A stretch of 64,000 nucleotides of DNA from Cryptomeria japonica (GCF_030272615.1 NC_081406.1:114669783-114733782), one strand, 5' to 3'; counted from the first letter of the stretch, positions 12,445 to 25,107 are shown. A program made the numbers and translations. The notes: generated by a model not told the origin, from the sequence alone.

Positions 12445-15055
12445 ATGACTAATCCTCATATTCTGAGAAGAAAAAGTATTTATCATAACCCTAAGTTGAG
12501 GAAACAACAACCTAGTTCTTTGAAACTTTTCAAATGGAATAAGTTTTTATACATCAATAGCCAACTCTTCAAATCTCATTGTACATTCCTTCGTCATATA
12601 CGCTTGTATCTTCAAGAAAAAAACAACCAATTTGACAAAGAACCATTGAGGAGTAGAGCATTCTATCAAAAATCAACATTCAATCAATGCATAAATCAAG
12701 GAGGAAAGATCAATCCAGCCTTCTTTCCCGAAGAGTGCATCACTTACAACATACCTCGATTTGAACCACCAACCCCTAAGCAACACATCGAAGAGGAGTT
12801 CATTCCCTTTGTCACAAAAAGTTTTTACTAGATGCCCATTGTTACTCGCTCTCAACAAAACAAACAAAGTGAACTGCAACCAGAATCCAGCATGAATCAA
12901 AGATTATCAAATCCTTTCGAGGGTCCGCATCTAGAGGGAACCAAAATTTCTGAGGAATTCCTTGAAGAGTGTCAAGAAAGGGCTTCATTTCAAAGGCTTG
13001 TGGAAAGGCTCATGGAAAATGACAAAGAAAAATATCTGCTCATGCTCACAAGAAAAGGAGTTAAACTTCCAGAAGATTTGGACACTGACATTTTTAGAAC
13101 AAGATCTCGACATTATGAATATCAAGAATGGCAAAGAGAGGAAGAAACCCATGACCCTGAACAAAACATAGACAGCCAAAATCTACCAGAACAGAACTTG
13201 CCAAAGCAACACATCCTTGAGCAAGACGTCCCCAAGAAAAACATACCCTTCCACACCATTTCAGCTTAGAACTAATACAAGGGAAGAACTCTTCCCTCAA
13301 CAAAATAATGCACCTTTGACTGCTCTCAACAAATGCAAATGTTACAACAAAAAATGCAAGACATGCAACAAGGGACAACAGTACGGTACTTCTCAACTAA
13401 AATTTGTCCTTATCCTTTTGACAGACAATTAAACATGGTGCCTTTTCCCCCAAACTCAGATATTTCGAAATTTGACAAATAAGATGGGAAAAGAGATCCC
13501 CATGATCATGTTCAGGAATTTTGTACCATGAGTCTTGAATTCGCTTATGATGACACCTATTTGATGACATTATTCCCAAGAAGCTTGGGAGGGAAAACAA
13601 AGGAATGGTTATCAAAAATCACACCCCCCGTCAAATCATTCAATGAACTAGTCAGCAAATTCATAACTCAATATTCCTATAACATTCAGCACACTATCAC
13701 CATGCTAGATGTCTGTAACACCAAACAGAAAAACAATAAAACATTCATGGTATTCCTTCAACGTTGGTGGCGTATGGTTTTGAGATATCCTCAAGATGTG
13801 CCTGAAAAGGAAAAGATGGAGATTTTCATCGACAACTTGAATAGTGAGATGAGTTACATACTCAAACTTCAATGCATATCATCTTTTGCCAAATTGATTG
13901 AAAATGGCATCCAAGTAGAAGTACCATGTGTCAAGATAGTAACATTAAAAATTTTCAAAGAAGGAACAAGTTCATCCAATTACAACAACCAAAACAACAA
14001 CAACTTAGACAAATCTAGATTTTGGACCAGAAACAAAAACACTGGAAATGAAGGAGGAAATGAATCAAATGATCCAAAATCCAAGCAACCCATGTTAGCG
14101 TTATCAGGTAATCCTCAAGCTACAAAGAATCCCAAAGGTGCTAACCAAGGTAGTAACACTTATGCACCATGTACCAATCAAGATCAACTCAACACAAAAA
14201 AAAAACCAACAATACCCAAAACAATAACGCCAATCGAGGACCTAATCCAAACTCACGAGGTAATGCAAACAACTTTCCAAAACACATTTACACACCACTG
14301 GGACAATCACTAGAGTCAACATTCAGAGAACTCCTGGCAAACAAAATTTTCTCATTACCAACAATCAACAACTTTGAACCACAAATCAAACCACCCTGGT
14401 GGAATGACTCACACTTTTGTGACTTTCATCGCAACAAGGGACATCAAACAAATGATTGCATGAGATTGAAAAACATTGTTCAAGACATGATTAATAGAGG
14501 TGATTTAATAGTCGATGGTCTCAATACAAATGGTGACCATGGAACCTTTAAAAATCCTCTTCCAAACTACAACAAGGATGGAGCTTCAACCTCAAATGAT
14601 ACACACAGAGCTCATATCAATCACATATACAATAACACCATCAATCATATATCAGCTGAGGACAATCAAGTCAACGTTATCACAATCAAGGACAAGCGTG
14701 AACATGAATCCATCAACGTAACAACCAAAGCTCAAAAATATGTCTTGAAGGGGCATATGTCAATGGCAAACACGATACCCAAAATTCAATATGATCTAGT
14801 CAGTCAACTATGCAAAACTCTTGCTCAAATATCTATACTGGAGTTATTGAAACTTTTACCAAAACACAAAGACATCTTGGAACAACCGTTATTGGAAACA
14901 AATGTACCTCAAGATCTAGATGCTGACAAATTCCAAGCCATGGTAGCTCATATGACAGGGCCTCATAACCTCACTTTTTCTGAGCATGATAATATCTCAT
15001 TAAGCCATCCACACAATACTCCACTCCACATTGAAGTCTTGGTCTACAAGCATTG
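12445..15055 (+). pseudogene. gag: gag of element A (capsid/nucleocapsid polyprotein), broken
   Basis: Gag packages the element RNA into virus-like particles in the cytoplasm. The N-terminal part is open from the ATG at 12445 except for one TAG at 12829, and continues in the same frame to about 13269. A capsid core follows at about 13528-14000 with LFPRSLGGKTKEWLSKI and FLQRWWRMVLRYP, which match the Retrotrans_gag family. After an Asn-rich linker, a C-x2-H-x4-H-x4-C knuckle-like motif (CDFHRNKGHQTNDC) lies at about 14420. The frame shifts near 13270 and 14170-14310. I chose the first ATG of the open stretch, and the true start is uncertain. Confidence 0.85.
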
Positions 15056-15345
15056 AGTCAAAAGAGTATTAAACGATGGAGCAACTGGACTCAATATAAG
15101 TACCTTGAAACTTATCCGTGCATTAGGCTTCTCTGAGCAATCTATTGATCCACAAAAAGATCACTATCAAAGCATATAATGACAAAGAGAGATCATCCAA
15201 AGGAACAATAATGTTGCCAATTCAAGTGGGACCAATACAAAAGGATATTATGTGCCAAGTCTTAGACATAGACCTCACATACAATATCTTATTGGGTCGA
15301 CCTTGGATACATGAAATGCAAGTAGTACCTTCTACTTATCATTAG
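15056..15345 (+). pseudogene. Aspartic protease region of element A
   Basis: A DGAT motif at about 15080 (RVLNDGATGLN) corresponds to the aspartic protease active site. LLGRPWIHE at about 15289-15315 is the conserved retropepsin flap-end motif. The protease would cut the Gag-Pol polyprotein. A TGA just before the domain, a frameshift near 15140 and a TAG after position 15342 break it. Confidence 0.8.
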
Positions 15346-17010
15346 TGTGTTAAGTTCCCCTGCAATGGGTAGGAGATTTCTATATCAATAGATCATAATC
15401 CTTTTCAACATTTTAATTCTATGGGGACAACCCAAGACAGCTTGGTTCCACATAATAGAGAAAAACAAAGTTACTCAGCACCAGATCTTCAGCAAGAAAA
15501 GTCTTCATCACTATCTATGGATTTCAAATAGAAGCTGAAAATTAAAGAGCAGGGCATGGGAGAATACTCTTTGGAGCCATTATATTTAGCCAATTTACCA
15601 GTATCACCTAAATCTCATGGGCTGCCTTCAACATCAATACATCAAGCAACACAGCCCATCACCAAGTTTGATGGCAAATTTATCCAACTAGGCACTCTAC
15701 CACATGAATCAGAGGAAAAGGACATCCTTAGTTGGCTATGCAAGGATGAGGAGGAAGACAGAGTGGCTAATATGGAGGTAGTTATACCAGCACACCTGTA
15801 TGGAAAAGGTTACCTAATCATGCAATGAATGGGATACCATGGCAAAGGACCTATCGGCAAGCGTCAGGAAGGCATCACAGAACCATTGGATCCTCCACAA
15901 TTCAGTAAAGACAAAAAAGGACTGGTCTATGAATATATTCTACCACCAAGGAAGACACCAAGCAAATACCAAAAACCTTAGTGGAAAGCAAAGATGAAAT
16001 ACAAGGAGGACTCCTAGCAGGAGGCACTATTTGAGTCAGCTGAGACAATACGCAAAGAACATGAAAATCAAGAACAAAAGCAACATCAAGAGAAGGCCAT
16101 CAAACAAAAGAAGGAAGCATCTACTGCACAAGCACATCATATTCAAGAACCAATATCTAACAAAGAGGAATCACCTCTTGATAACATCATTCCTCCCCGA
16201 GGAGAGATAGTATATGAACAAATGCAAAGAGTGCAAGCAGGGTCTGACATAGAATCAGAGAAAACTATCAAACTTGTATCGATCATCAAAGACCTGTTCT
16301 CACCCTACAACATACCAGTCCATAGCACGGCTAGGATCTAGGATAATACCTCTGAGACTGATTCCAATGAATATGAATGGGGTAGCTGATCTAATGTTAC
16401 TAAAGATATTTGTGCAAATGACAGTCATACACCCATCTCTCAAGAAGAACACGACACAGAATCTAGACCACTTGAATTTGGTCCACAAAATATCTATGAT
16501 GCCAAGAAAAATGAGCAACGACATTACGAACAAGTCTATAAAGAAGATGATACCATCGAATACCTCGACGAAATCCTTAACTTCTTTAACACCCAGGCCA
16601 ACCACGATGATACCTCCATCCTGACACTTATAGCAATTGAACTTGATCCACCTAATGACTCCTTACCACTTGTCTTTCCTGACCTCATAGACTGGGATGA
16701 ACTTGAAACTCATGATATACCAATTTTCCCAAATGACGAATCCATTATCCATTACTTGTGTACCGTTAACCCAGAAACAGACTCTACCAGTGAACAAAGT
16801 AATGACATTTGCAATCAGGGGAGTGCCAAGTCTCTCAGTCGCAAAAATGAACAACATAAAAGATCTACTGTTGAAAACCAATCAATGGCAGCAATAGATC
16901 ACAAAAAAATAAAAATAAAGGACGCATCTAAGGGTGAAAACCTTTTTAAGGCACCTAAAGATGAGAGACTTGACACTCTTCCTGATCATTATCATGAGCG
17001 ATCACCCATA
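15346..17010 (+). other. Linker between protease and reverse transcriptase of element A
   Basis: Charged, low-complexity coding-like sequence lies here in several frames with frequent stops. It includes an EEEDR-type stretch at about 15740-15780 and an Asp/Glu-rich stretch at 16400-16750. Tat elements have a long poorly conserved spacer at this position. I recognise no catalytic domain. Confidence 0.6.
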
Positions 17011-18470
17011 TTGATTGAGTCCACTCAATCAATCAACATTGGTACTATAGAAGCAGCCAAAAATATACACCTTGCAGAATCTTTGACAGAGGAAGAAAGA
17101 TCAGAGTTTATCAAATTTTTTAAAGAAAAGCAAATCAATTTTGCTTGGTCATAGGCAGATATGCCCAGGATTGATCCATAATTAATCATGCATCACTTAT
17201 CCATTGCTCCAGGAGCTAAGCCAGTCAAGCAAAAACTGCGAAAGATGAATCCACATGTGGCACTCATGGTTAAAGCTGAGCTGAAGAAACTATTAGATGT
17301 CGGATTCATTCGACCTATCGACTATGCTGAATGGATTTCCAATATTGTACCAGTATCAAAACTAGATGGCAGTATCAGAATATGTACTGATTTTAGAGAT
17401 GTCAACAAAGCCTTTCCCAAGGATGACTTTCCTTTACCCAGTATTGACATAATTGTAGACCTCACAGTAGGCCATGCAATGCTATCACTAATGGATGGTT
17501 TTTCAGGCTATAATCGAATCAAGATAGCCCTGGAAGATCAAGATAGAGCAACATTTACCTGTCCCTGGGCAACATACTATTGGAATGTCATGCCTTTTGG
17601 CTTAAAGAATGCAGGGGCAACTTATCAACGAGCAATGGTGACAATCTTTCATGACATGATGCATACCTTCATGGAGGACTATGTGGATGATTTACTAGCT
17701 AAATCATTCACCAAAGCAGAACATTTAAGCATTTTGGAAAAGATTTTTGATAGATTGGAGAAATCCCAAGTCATGCTCAACCCTAAGAATTGTGTCTTTG
17801 GGGTTACATCAAGCAAGTTACTAGGCTACATAGTTTTAGCTAAGGGTATTGAAGTGGATCCAGCAAAGGTACAAGCCATAATGGAGATGCCACCACCAAA
17901 GAACATCAGCCAGCTCAGATCTCTACAAGGATGGCTCCAATCAATCAGATGATTCATCTCTCAATTAGTAGATAAAAGTCTCTCATTCAAATGGGAAGCC
18001 AAATGTGCAAAATCATTCTATCAAATCAAGCAATATCTAATGAACCCACCAGCTCTAGTACCACCAATAGCAGGGAAGCCACTCATTCTCTACATCTCAA
18101 CAACATATATATCACTGGGGGCATTATTAGCACAAGAGGATCAACAAGGCAAGGAACGAGCTATATGCTACATCAACAGGACATTGAACGGATATTAACT
18201 CAACTATACATTCATTGAGAAGGCTTGTCTAACTGTTGTATTTGCCTCTCAAAAGTTCTGACACTACATGCTCGCACATACAATCAACCTCATAGAAAAA
18301 ATTGATCCTCTCAAATATTTACTCAATAAATCAGCTCTTACAGGTAGATTGGCTAAATGGGTCATGATTCTTAGTGAATTTGATATCTAGTACACAGAGC
18401 GACGAGCTATCAAAAGACAAGCAATTGCAGATCAACTGGCTGAAGCACCACTACCTGGAAAACAACCTAT
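17011..18470 (+). pseudogene. pol: Reverse transcriptase and RNase H of element A, broken
   Basis: This is the RNA- and DNA-dependent polymerase of the element with its attached RNase H. Motifs in order: FIRPIDYAEWISNIVPVSK, RICTDFRDVNKAFPKDDFPLP, LMDGFSGYNRI, MPFGLKNAGATYQRAM and the catalytic YVDD (about 17680). These are followed by GYIV and the RNase H end KRQAIADQLAEAP (about 18417-18455). The main open frame is 17188-17952. A TGA after SIR at 17950 and further stops in the RNase H make this copy inactive. The thumb and RNase H remain readable after each stop. Confidence 0.92.
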
Positions 18471-19266
18471 GGAAATCAAATTTCCAAATAGAGATGTTCT
18501 TGCTATTTCCCCCAAACAATGGACCTTATACTTTGATGGATCCTATACTCAACATGGCTCAGGTGCTGGCATTCTATTCATCACTCCTGAAGGGCACACC
18601 ATACCAAGATCATATAGGCTTATGTTTCCATGCACAAATAAGGTTTTTGAATATGAGGCACTGGTTATAGGCATCAAGATGGACATGGAATGGAGAATCA
18701 TAGAATTAAAAGTCAATGGAGATTCACAACTAGTCATCAATCAAATCAACAATGACTACCAGATGAAGGACGACAAGCTGCTACCATACAAGCGAATGGT
18801 GGATGATTTTAAACAATATTTTGTACACATCTCCTTCGAGAAAATACCAAGGTTGGACAATAGAGAAACCAATGCAATGGCTACTATCGCTTCACTATTG
18901 CAAATTCCAAAGCAACAGAATCGTTACAAGTTTCTGGTAGAGCAACTATTCTCCCCAGCCTATGACCATTCTGATTCCCATGTTATCTATGCCTTGACCG
19001 GTTCTGACTCTCCATTATATGGACCGATATACGACTATCTTAAGAGCAATATCCTACCCATTGACCTATCCCGAAACCAAAAAAGCAACTTTATTCGGCA
19101 AGTTGCCCATTATACTCTCACTATTGATACTTTGTACCATCGAGGTCTAGATGGTACTCTTCTTCATTGCCTTGTTCGTAATGAATCTGACTTCGCTTTA
19201 CAAGAGCTTCACAAAGGTATCTGTGGCACACATTCAAGTGGTCCTACTCTTGCTAAAAACTTCTAA
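18471..19266 (+). pseudogene. Additional (archaeal-type) RNase H of element A
   Basis: After the first RNase H comes a second RNase H fold beginning QWTLYFDGSYTQHGSGAGI (about 18517). It has a YEALVIGIKM helix and a GDSQLVINQI strand with the expected acidic residues D, E and D. Having both domains in tandem is the hallmark of the Tat lineage. The frame 18469-19266 is open and leads into the start of integrase (LHKGICGTHSSGPTLAKNF). A frameshift lies at its end. Confidence 0.88.
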
Positions 19267-20268
19267 GAATGGGATATTACTGGCTGATAATGGAAAAAGA
19301 CTCTTATCACTTTGCAAAGAAGTGACCTAAATGCCAAATCCATGGCAATCTTATACATGCACCAGCACAAGAACTGCAACCATTCACAACATCTTGGCCC
19401 TTTTGCCAGTGGGAATTGGACTTAGTTGGCAAAATTCATCCTTCATCTTCAAATGGACACAAGTTCATTATAACTACCACATAATACTTTACCAAGTGGA
19501 TTGAAGTGGTCCCCATGACCATAGTGACTGAAAAAAAAATAGCCTCTTTTATCCTTAATTCTCTGATCTGTAGATATGGCATTCCAAGTTCCATCATCAC
19601 AGATAATGGACAACCTTTTAAGAACCAAGATGTTCGAGAACTATGTGAAAAATTCAAAATCCAACATCGTTTCTCTACACCTTACTACCCATAGGGGAAT
19701 GGTCAGGCAGAAGCATCCAACAAGACAATATTGAAAATCTTAAAGAAAATAGTGAATGATGCAAGCAAAGATTGACATGTACAACTCAATCCAGCACTTT
19801 GGGCATACAGAACTAGCATCCGCACACCTACGGGAGCTACACCATATTCATTGGTATATGGATCAGAAGCAATTTTACCATTGGAGGTAGAAATTCCATC
19901 TCAAAGTCTCTTTTAAAGGCCTAATTCTAGATGAAGAGTATCAAGTCAACCGACTGTAGGAGCTCGAACTTATAGATGAAAGACACCAACATGCTTACAC
20001 TCATCTCAAAGCATATCAACAACGCATGTGCAAAAGCTACAACCACAAGGTCATTCCCAAAACATTTAAAATTGGTGACCTAGTACTCAAGGAAAATCCT
20101 AGAAATCAGCAAGATCAGGAAAAGAAAGGGAAATTTGACCCTAACTGGTTAGGTCCCTATGTCATCATATCAGCCTATGGATCAGGCGCTTATCAGCTCA
20201 CAACTTCATAAGGAGATGTGCTTGATGAACCAACTAACAGCATCCATCTGAAGAAATACTACACTTGA
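19200..20268 (+). pseudogene. Integrase of element A, broken
   Basis: The integrase inserts the cDNA into host chromatin. The zinc-binding His residues (ELHKGICGTHSSG) and the Cys pair (KC and the preceding position, now a TGA) are visible. The catalytic triad reads D in QWELDLVG (about 19412), D in IITDNGQPF (about 19600) and E in GQAEASNKT (about 19707). The C-terminal region with DPNWLGPYVI and HLKKYYT ends at a TGA at 20266-20268. Several TAG, TAA and TGA codons interrupt the frame. Confidence 0.9.
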
Positions 20269-21720
20269 ACAATCTAAAGCACGAAAAAAAATAAAAATAA
20301 AAAAATAAAATAAAATAAAATAAAAAAATAAAAAAAAGGAAAAATCAAGAAAAAATCAAATAAAAAGGTACAATAAAAATAACTGGTGAAAATATGGCAA
20401 CATACGCTATTGTGAAAGGACAACTCCTCTATCTATCTGTTACTACCATGTTGTTATATCCACAATTAAGCACTATCGGCCATCACCAGACATTTTTTCA
20501 TCACAATATCCATCCAGGACATACTTAGTGTAGTCACTATCCTAGTTTCTCATCATATTCTTTCACCATATCTCACCATGGCTTGGTAATCACTGTACAT
20601 ATCCACATTAAGAGGAAAACTCAACTAGAGGCAGCATCAATCAGAACTTGCAGCAAATTCAAGACGTCAAAACTTGTAGCAAACTCAAAACATCATATCC
20701 AACAAACAAATCAACAATCACAAAACCAAACATTGATCACTTAAAGGATTCACAAAACATGATGGATGATTTTCTGAAGTATCAAATGTTTGCATCTTGC
20801 ATAAAGTTTTGACTATTTTTTCACTTAAACTTTTTGAATTATTGGATCCTCTACATTTTCTCAACAATGCTTCAAGCTAGAGAAAGTCGTGAGGACTCCA
20901 ATATTTTTTTAATTTTTTGTCTGTGAGGCGATCATTTGTACTATGCAGATACTTGTCTTGAAATGTGATTCACAGCATATCACTAAAGACATGATTCCAC
21001 TTTGCACATACAAATGGTTTAATCTTATCTTGTTATACACAATCCGCACTCAGGTCGTCCTAGTTCAATTATACCTTGATGCTTGTGCTATCTTGCAAAT
21101 TCAAAAATCATGTAAATTTTTCTCAGGTCATTATGGTTCAATTATACCATTATGTTTGTATAAATTTTCAACATATCCCAAACAAATAAATGCTCAATGA
21201 TGATACCTACAAAGAAAGCAAAAACATGTGACTATATAGGGATGACCAATGCAAAATGAGGATGCTCAAATCAATTAGTTGCATATCATTTTACAATTAG
21301 TTGCATATCAAATCAGTTAGTTGCATGTCATTTTATAATTAGTTGCATATCATTTTAATCTTGCATTAGTATCATCAGCAGATCATACATCTCATTTTCA
21401 AGATACATCTCATAGCATATCATATCATACATCTCATTTTCAAGATACATCTCACAGTATATCATATCATACATCTCATTTTCAAGATACATCTCATAAA
21501 CCTCATGCATTAACACGTCATATTCATCACATACATCAAAGCATCGCATCATCATCATAAAAAAATCAAAAATCATATAGAAAGCATCAAACATCACATG
21601 TCACATGAGGATCAAAGAAAATGGTGTCATATATATATCTCAAAACTGATCAAATGTACAAATATGTCATGTCTGTGCCAATACAACAAAATGATCAAAA
21701 TAAAATGGAGACAATGTCTC
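20269..21720. other. Region between integrase and the antisense gene
   Basis: No gene is seen. It has an A-rich AAAATAAAAT tract at about 20281-20340 and a TTAGTTGCATATCATTTT repeat with a step of about 21 bp at 21276-21358. A 42-bp repeat is annotated separately. The two converging transcripts of element A would end in this interval. Confidence 0.6.
21384..21500. repeat. 42-bp tandem repeat, three units
   Basis: Units containing CATACATCTCATTTTCAAGA start at 21384, 21426 and 21468 with few differences. Confidence 0.9.
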
Positions 21721-24025
21721 TCAAGTATGACTATCTCTTGAGGGGGACAGTCTTCTTGCAGATGTCCCAGCACCTGGATCTCCAGGTGGATTTTGTCTAG
21801 GAGGCCCTGTCACGCCTCTGCTCTCTGTCCTCGACCTAGTCTCTCAGGATCGACTAGATCTTGATGCTATGAAACTCGGCACTCGATGCTCCTTGGGCAC
21901 CGCATCCTCATAATGCCTCCTGTAGTACTCCACCTCCTTGGCTCTCAAAGCCAACTCTCTCAAGGTGTCTCTCATCAGGCCACCTGCTATCGCTCTCTGC
22001 AAACTCTCTGCAAGCTCCTCTGCTCAACCTCGACGCTCTATCTCTATATCCTGCTCTATGGTAAGCTAAGTAATCTGACGCTGATGTGCCAACAACTGTG
22101 TCTGCAAATGTTGCACTGATAACCGTAGAGATCTAATCTGTTCGTCCTCCCAATGCGTTAGAATCCGCATCTGCAAGGGTACCTGTGAAGGGGTACCCCC
22201 TGTCCCTCTACCTGTTCTCGGTGCTGGTGGAGGTAAAACATGTGACCTCCTCCTCTGGGTTGGTCGTCTAAATCATCATGCCCTCCCACTGCCACTATCA
22301 CCTCTCCAACCCTCTCCTCGCCCCCAGCTCCAATAGCCAAACCTCCTCTCCCTCTATCCACTGAAGCCTACCGCACTACTCTCTCAACCCGTATCACTAT
22401 GTCACCACCATCTCCACCCCTATCCCCTCTCCTCCCCCAATCCAATCTCCCCCTATCCCCTCTACCCCCTGATCTAATCTCCCCCTATCCCCTCACTGAC
22501 CTCAACCACCTCCTCCACCGTCTCCACCATCACCTCCTCCACCATCACCACCTCCCTCATCCACCTCCTCACCAGCCTATCCCCATCTCCCTAGCCTCTT
22601 GGGATGATCATCCTCATCATCATCAAAAGTGAGAATTATCTCTACTGGATCTGATATCCTAGCCACTGCATGCACTACAAAGAGTGTTGTAAACTCATCA
22701 GTCATCCTTGCATCTACTATCTCAGGGGCATAGTCCCATATCTCACTAGCTAAGTGAAAGAACTCCCCAACTATCACCGCACTATAAATAGTGGGTCCCC
22801 AATCTGGAACATCCTGTCTCTGTCGAGCATATAAACATGCTCCCTATGGTATCCCCTGCTATCGACCATACTGTTGCAACACCTAGCTATGCAGAAATCT
22901 CTCAATAACAAAGGGCGTCCGCCCTATCAGATATCTAGACATGTATACATAGGGCATCTCCATCCCATCCTCTGCCCATACCTCACAACCTATATATGAT
23001 TACTAGACGATCGTATCAATGTCATCTAGCACTCTCCTCTAATGCTCTAGTCTGCCCAGCTTACACTGGACAACTATCCCTTGATATCCACATGCATATG
23101 CGCACCCAATAGGCCTATCTTGTCCACCAGTGGCCTAGCTGTGGGAATATGCTCCCACGCCCATACCTATAGCAATGTAACTCTAGCGGATAGACTGCTA
23201 TACCCCAAGTACACCACCTGATGCAGATCCCTATATAAGTGGGCCAACATAGCCTACCCCCATGCAAATCGGCGACCCTGTGTCACCATGTCCTCTAGAA
23301 CCAACCCCCATCTGGACAACTATCCCTCGATATCCACATGCATATGCGCACCCAATAGGCCTATCTCTGTCCACCAGTGGCCTAGCTGTGGGAATATGCT
23401 CCCACACCCATACCTATAGCAGTGTAACTCCAGCAGATAGACTGCTATACCCCAAGTACACCACTTGATGCAGATCCCTATATAAGTGGGCCAGTATAGC
23501 CTACCCCCATGCAAATCGGCGACCCTATGTCACCATGTCCTCTAGAACCAACCCCCATCCCACTGCCAGTCCCTTTGACCTACGGTTGGGACATAAGAAA
23601 CCACCTATATATCTTGCCAACACTAATGGTAGAGGAGTGTAATCCAAATCTAGGAACTCCTGCCAAGGGATCTCGTATCTGCAAACTGTATCATCCTGCA
23701 GAATTCCACGAAGTGCCTCTGTCCTGCCCTCCTCAGTCTTCTCATAGGGTAACAATGCACCTACTATAGGAATCCGTAGAATCTGGTAACAATCCTCAGG
23801 CGTCACTGTGATCTCGCCTGCCACCAAATGAAAGGTGTTCATATCACTATGCCACCTCTCAACCAATGTTGTCAATAAACCCCGGTTAACAATAAATTGG
23901 GGCGTCTCTAACAAAGAGGATAGGCCACACCTCTCAATGATAGCCCTGTCAGCCTATGTCAATTGTGGTATAAATAACCACGGTCTTGGAAATCGCTCTC
24001 GTGATTGAACCACTCCAATGCACTC
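21721..24025 (-). pseudogene. Antisense plant mobile domain (PMD) gene of element A, exon 2
   Basis: Read on the minus strand, this encodes a protein of the plant mobile domain family, also found in host MAIN/MAIL1 proteins and carried by some plant transposons. Motifs in order: RERFPRPWLFIP, RGLLTTLVERWHSDMNTFHL, GEITVTPEDCYQILRIP, AILAHLYRDL, VWVWEHIPTARP and RYLIGRTPFVIERFLH. A Gly-rich linker (about 22400-22570) and a charged helical tail (RDTLRELALRAKEVEYYRRHYED, about 21900-21970) follow, ending at a TGA at 21721-21723. An acceptor TTTGTGACAG precedes GAG at 24025, and the frame joins exon 1 in phase. TAG stops, a few frameshifts and a 246-bp internal duplication break this copy. Confidence 0.85.
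23066..23559 (-). repeat. 246-bp tandem duplication inside the PMD coding region
   Basis: Two nearly identical units begin at 23066 and 23312. Each encodes the PMD segment from the GDxxSPICMG/AWG region to GYRGIVVQ. The offset of 246 bp is 82 codons, so the duplication itself preserves frame. The left unit then lost one base in the GTGGACAAGATAGG region. Confidence 0.92.
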
Positions 24026-24149
24026 CTGTCACAAAGAAAAAAAAGTCCAATATTAGTTTCCTCATCAAAACAATTCATATCAAAATAAAATTCATATCAA
24101 CTTGAAACTTTGAAAATCTAATCAAGTTCCACATCATATCAATCCATTT

Positions 24150-24345
24150 TCATATCAAATCATATCAGCTTGTAACACAACTCAAGTTCCACAATCAAAT
24201 CAACTTGTAACACAACTTAAGTTTCACATTCATATCAACTTGTAACACAACTCAAGTTTCACATTCATATTAGCTTGTAAAACAACTCAAGTTCCACAAC
24301 CATTGCAGCTTGTAAAACAACTCAAGTTCAACATATATATCAACT
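24150..24345. repeat. 35-bp tandem repeat in the antisense intron
   Basis: About five units of the form ATCAACTTGTAACACAACTC followed by AAGTTTCACATTCAT recur at 35-bp steps with increasing divergence at both ends. Confidence 0.85.
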
Positions 24346-24594
24346 TGAAACAATTCATATCAAATCAAGTTCATATCCACCATCCATATCAAATCAACAT
24401 CAGATCAAAAATCATATCAACTTGAAACATTGCAAATCAAATCAAGTTATATCAGAACTCCTATTGGACAACTTATCAAAACAATGACAGCAGACACGCA
24501 GACTAACAATTTGCACCCATCCCGACAAAAACTGGCATCAACCTACCAATTTTCTTCATCCAAAAATCACACTTTTGCCAAACTTTTTTCTGCC

Positions 24595-24960
24595 ATGTGT
24601 TAAAAAATCCTATCTACATGCTAGCCTACACCTATGTGCTACCCTGTCCTATCAAAGCGCTACCCAATTTACCCTACGCGCTATCCCTTTTCTCCAATGC
24701 CCCACCTAACCTACCCTGAGCATTGAAACCCCCCATGCGCTATCCTACTCGGTTCCTGCACTGTAACCCTACGTTGCTACACTAGGTCACACCTAAGCAC
24801 TACCTATGCCTACCCATGCGACCCCCTAGGAACCCTATGTGCTAGGTCTAACCTATGCGCTACCCATTCTCTCCTATGCGCTATCATGTGCACCCTCTGT
24901 GCTATAGAACTTATCGTATGTGCTACGGGTTTTACCTAACGCAATAAACCGTTAAATCCA
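24595..24960 (-). repeat. 21-bp array, inverted relative to the leader arrays
   Basis: On the plus strand the core reads GCGCTA or GTGCTA at 21-bp steps (for example GCGCTACCC, GCGCTATCC and GTGCTATAG). This is the reverse complement of the TAGCGC core in the leader arrays at 9847 and 11605. On the antisense transcript it therefore reads in the same sense as in the genomic transcript. Confidence 0.8.
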
Positions 24961-25032
24961 TGTGACAAAATTGAAAACATGCCTAAAAACAATAAAATAA
25001 AAATCCAAAAGGGGTCAAAAGGGCTAACTTAC

Positions 25033-25107
25033 CGGTGGTCCATACATGGCGGGCCTCCGATACCTCTGAATGCACTCAAATTGATGCAAAGAATAGGGAA
25101 CCGACAT
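25033..25107 (-). CDS. Antisense PMD gene of element A, exon 1
   Basis: An ATG at 25107 opens 25 uninterrupted codons starting MSVPYSLHQF and ending AMYGPP, exactly at a GTAAGT donor. The reading frame continues without a phase break into the PMD exon at 24025. The length and position are typical of a short first exon after a TATA promoter. The exon is too short to find by frame length alone. The evidence is the agreement of TATA, ATG, donor, acceptor and phase. Confidence 0.72.

Larger units (their letters stand above)
24026..25032 (-). other. Intron of the antisense PMD gene (1007 bp)
   Basis: On the minus strand it begins GTAAGTTAG (25032 downward) and ends in a T-rich tract then TTTGTGACAG (to 24026). 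Both are good plant splice sites and the join is phase 0. The intron holds a 35-bp tandem repeat (24150-24345) and a 21-bp array (24595-24960). Confidence 0.75.

Noticed and set aside
12673-13396. Minus-strand Cys/Phe-rich frames opposite gag of element A
   Set aside because: They are shadows of the gag coding strand and have no domain of their own.
22399-22632. Pro/His-rich plus-strand frame
   Set aside because: It is the complement of the Gly-rich linker of the antisense PMD gene.
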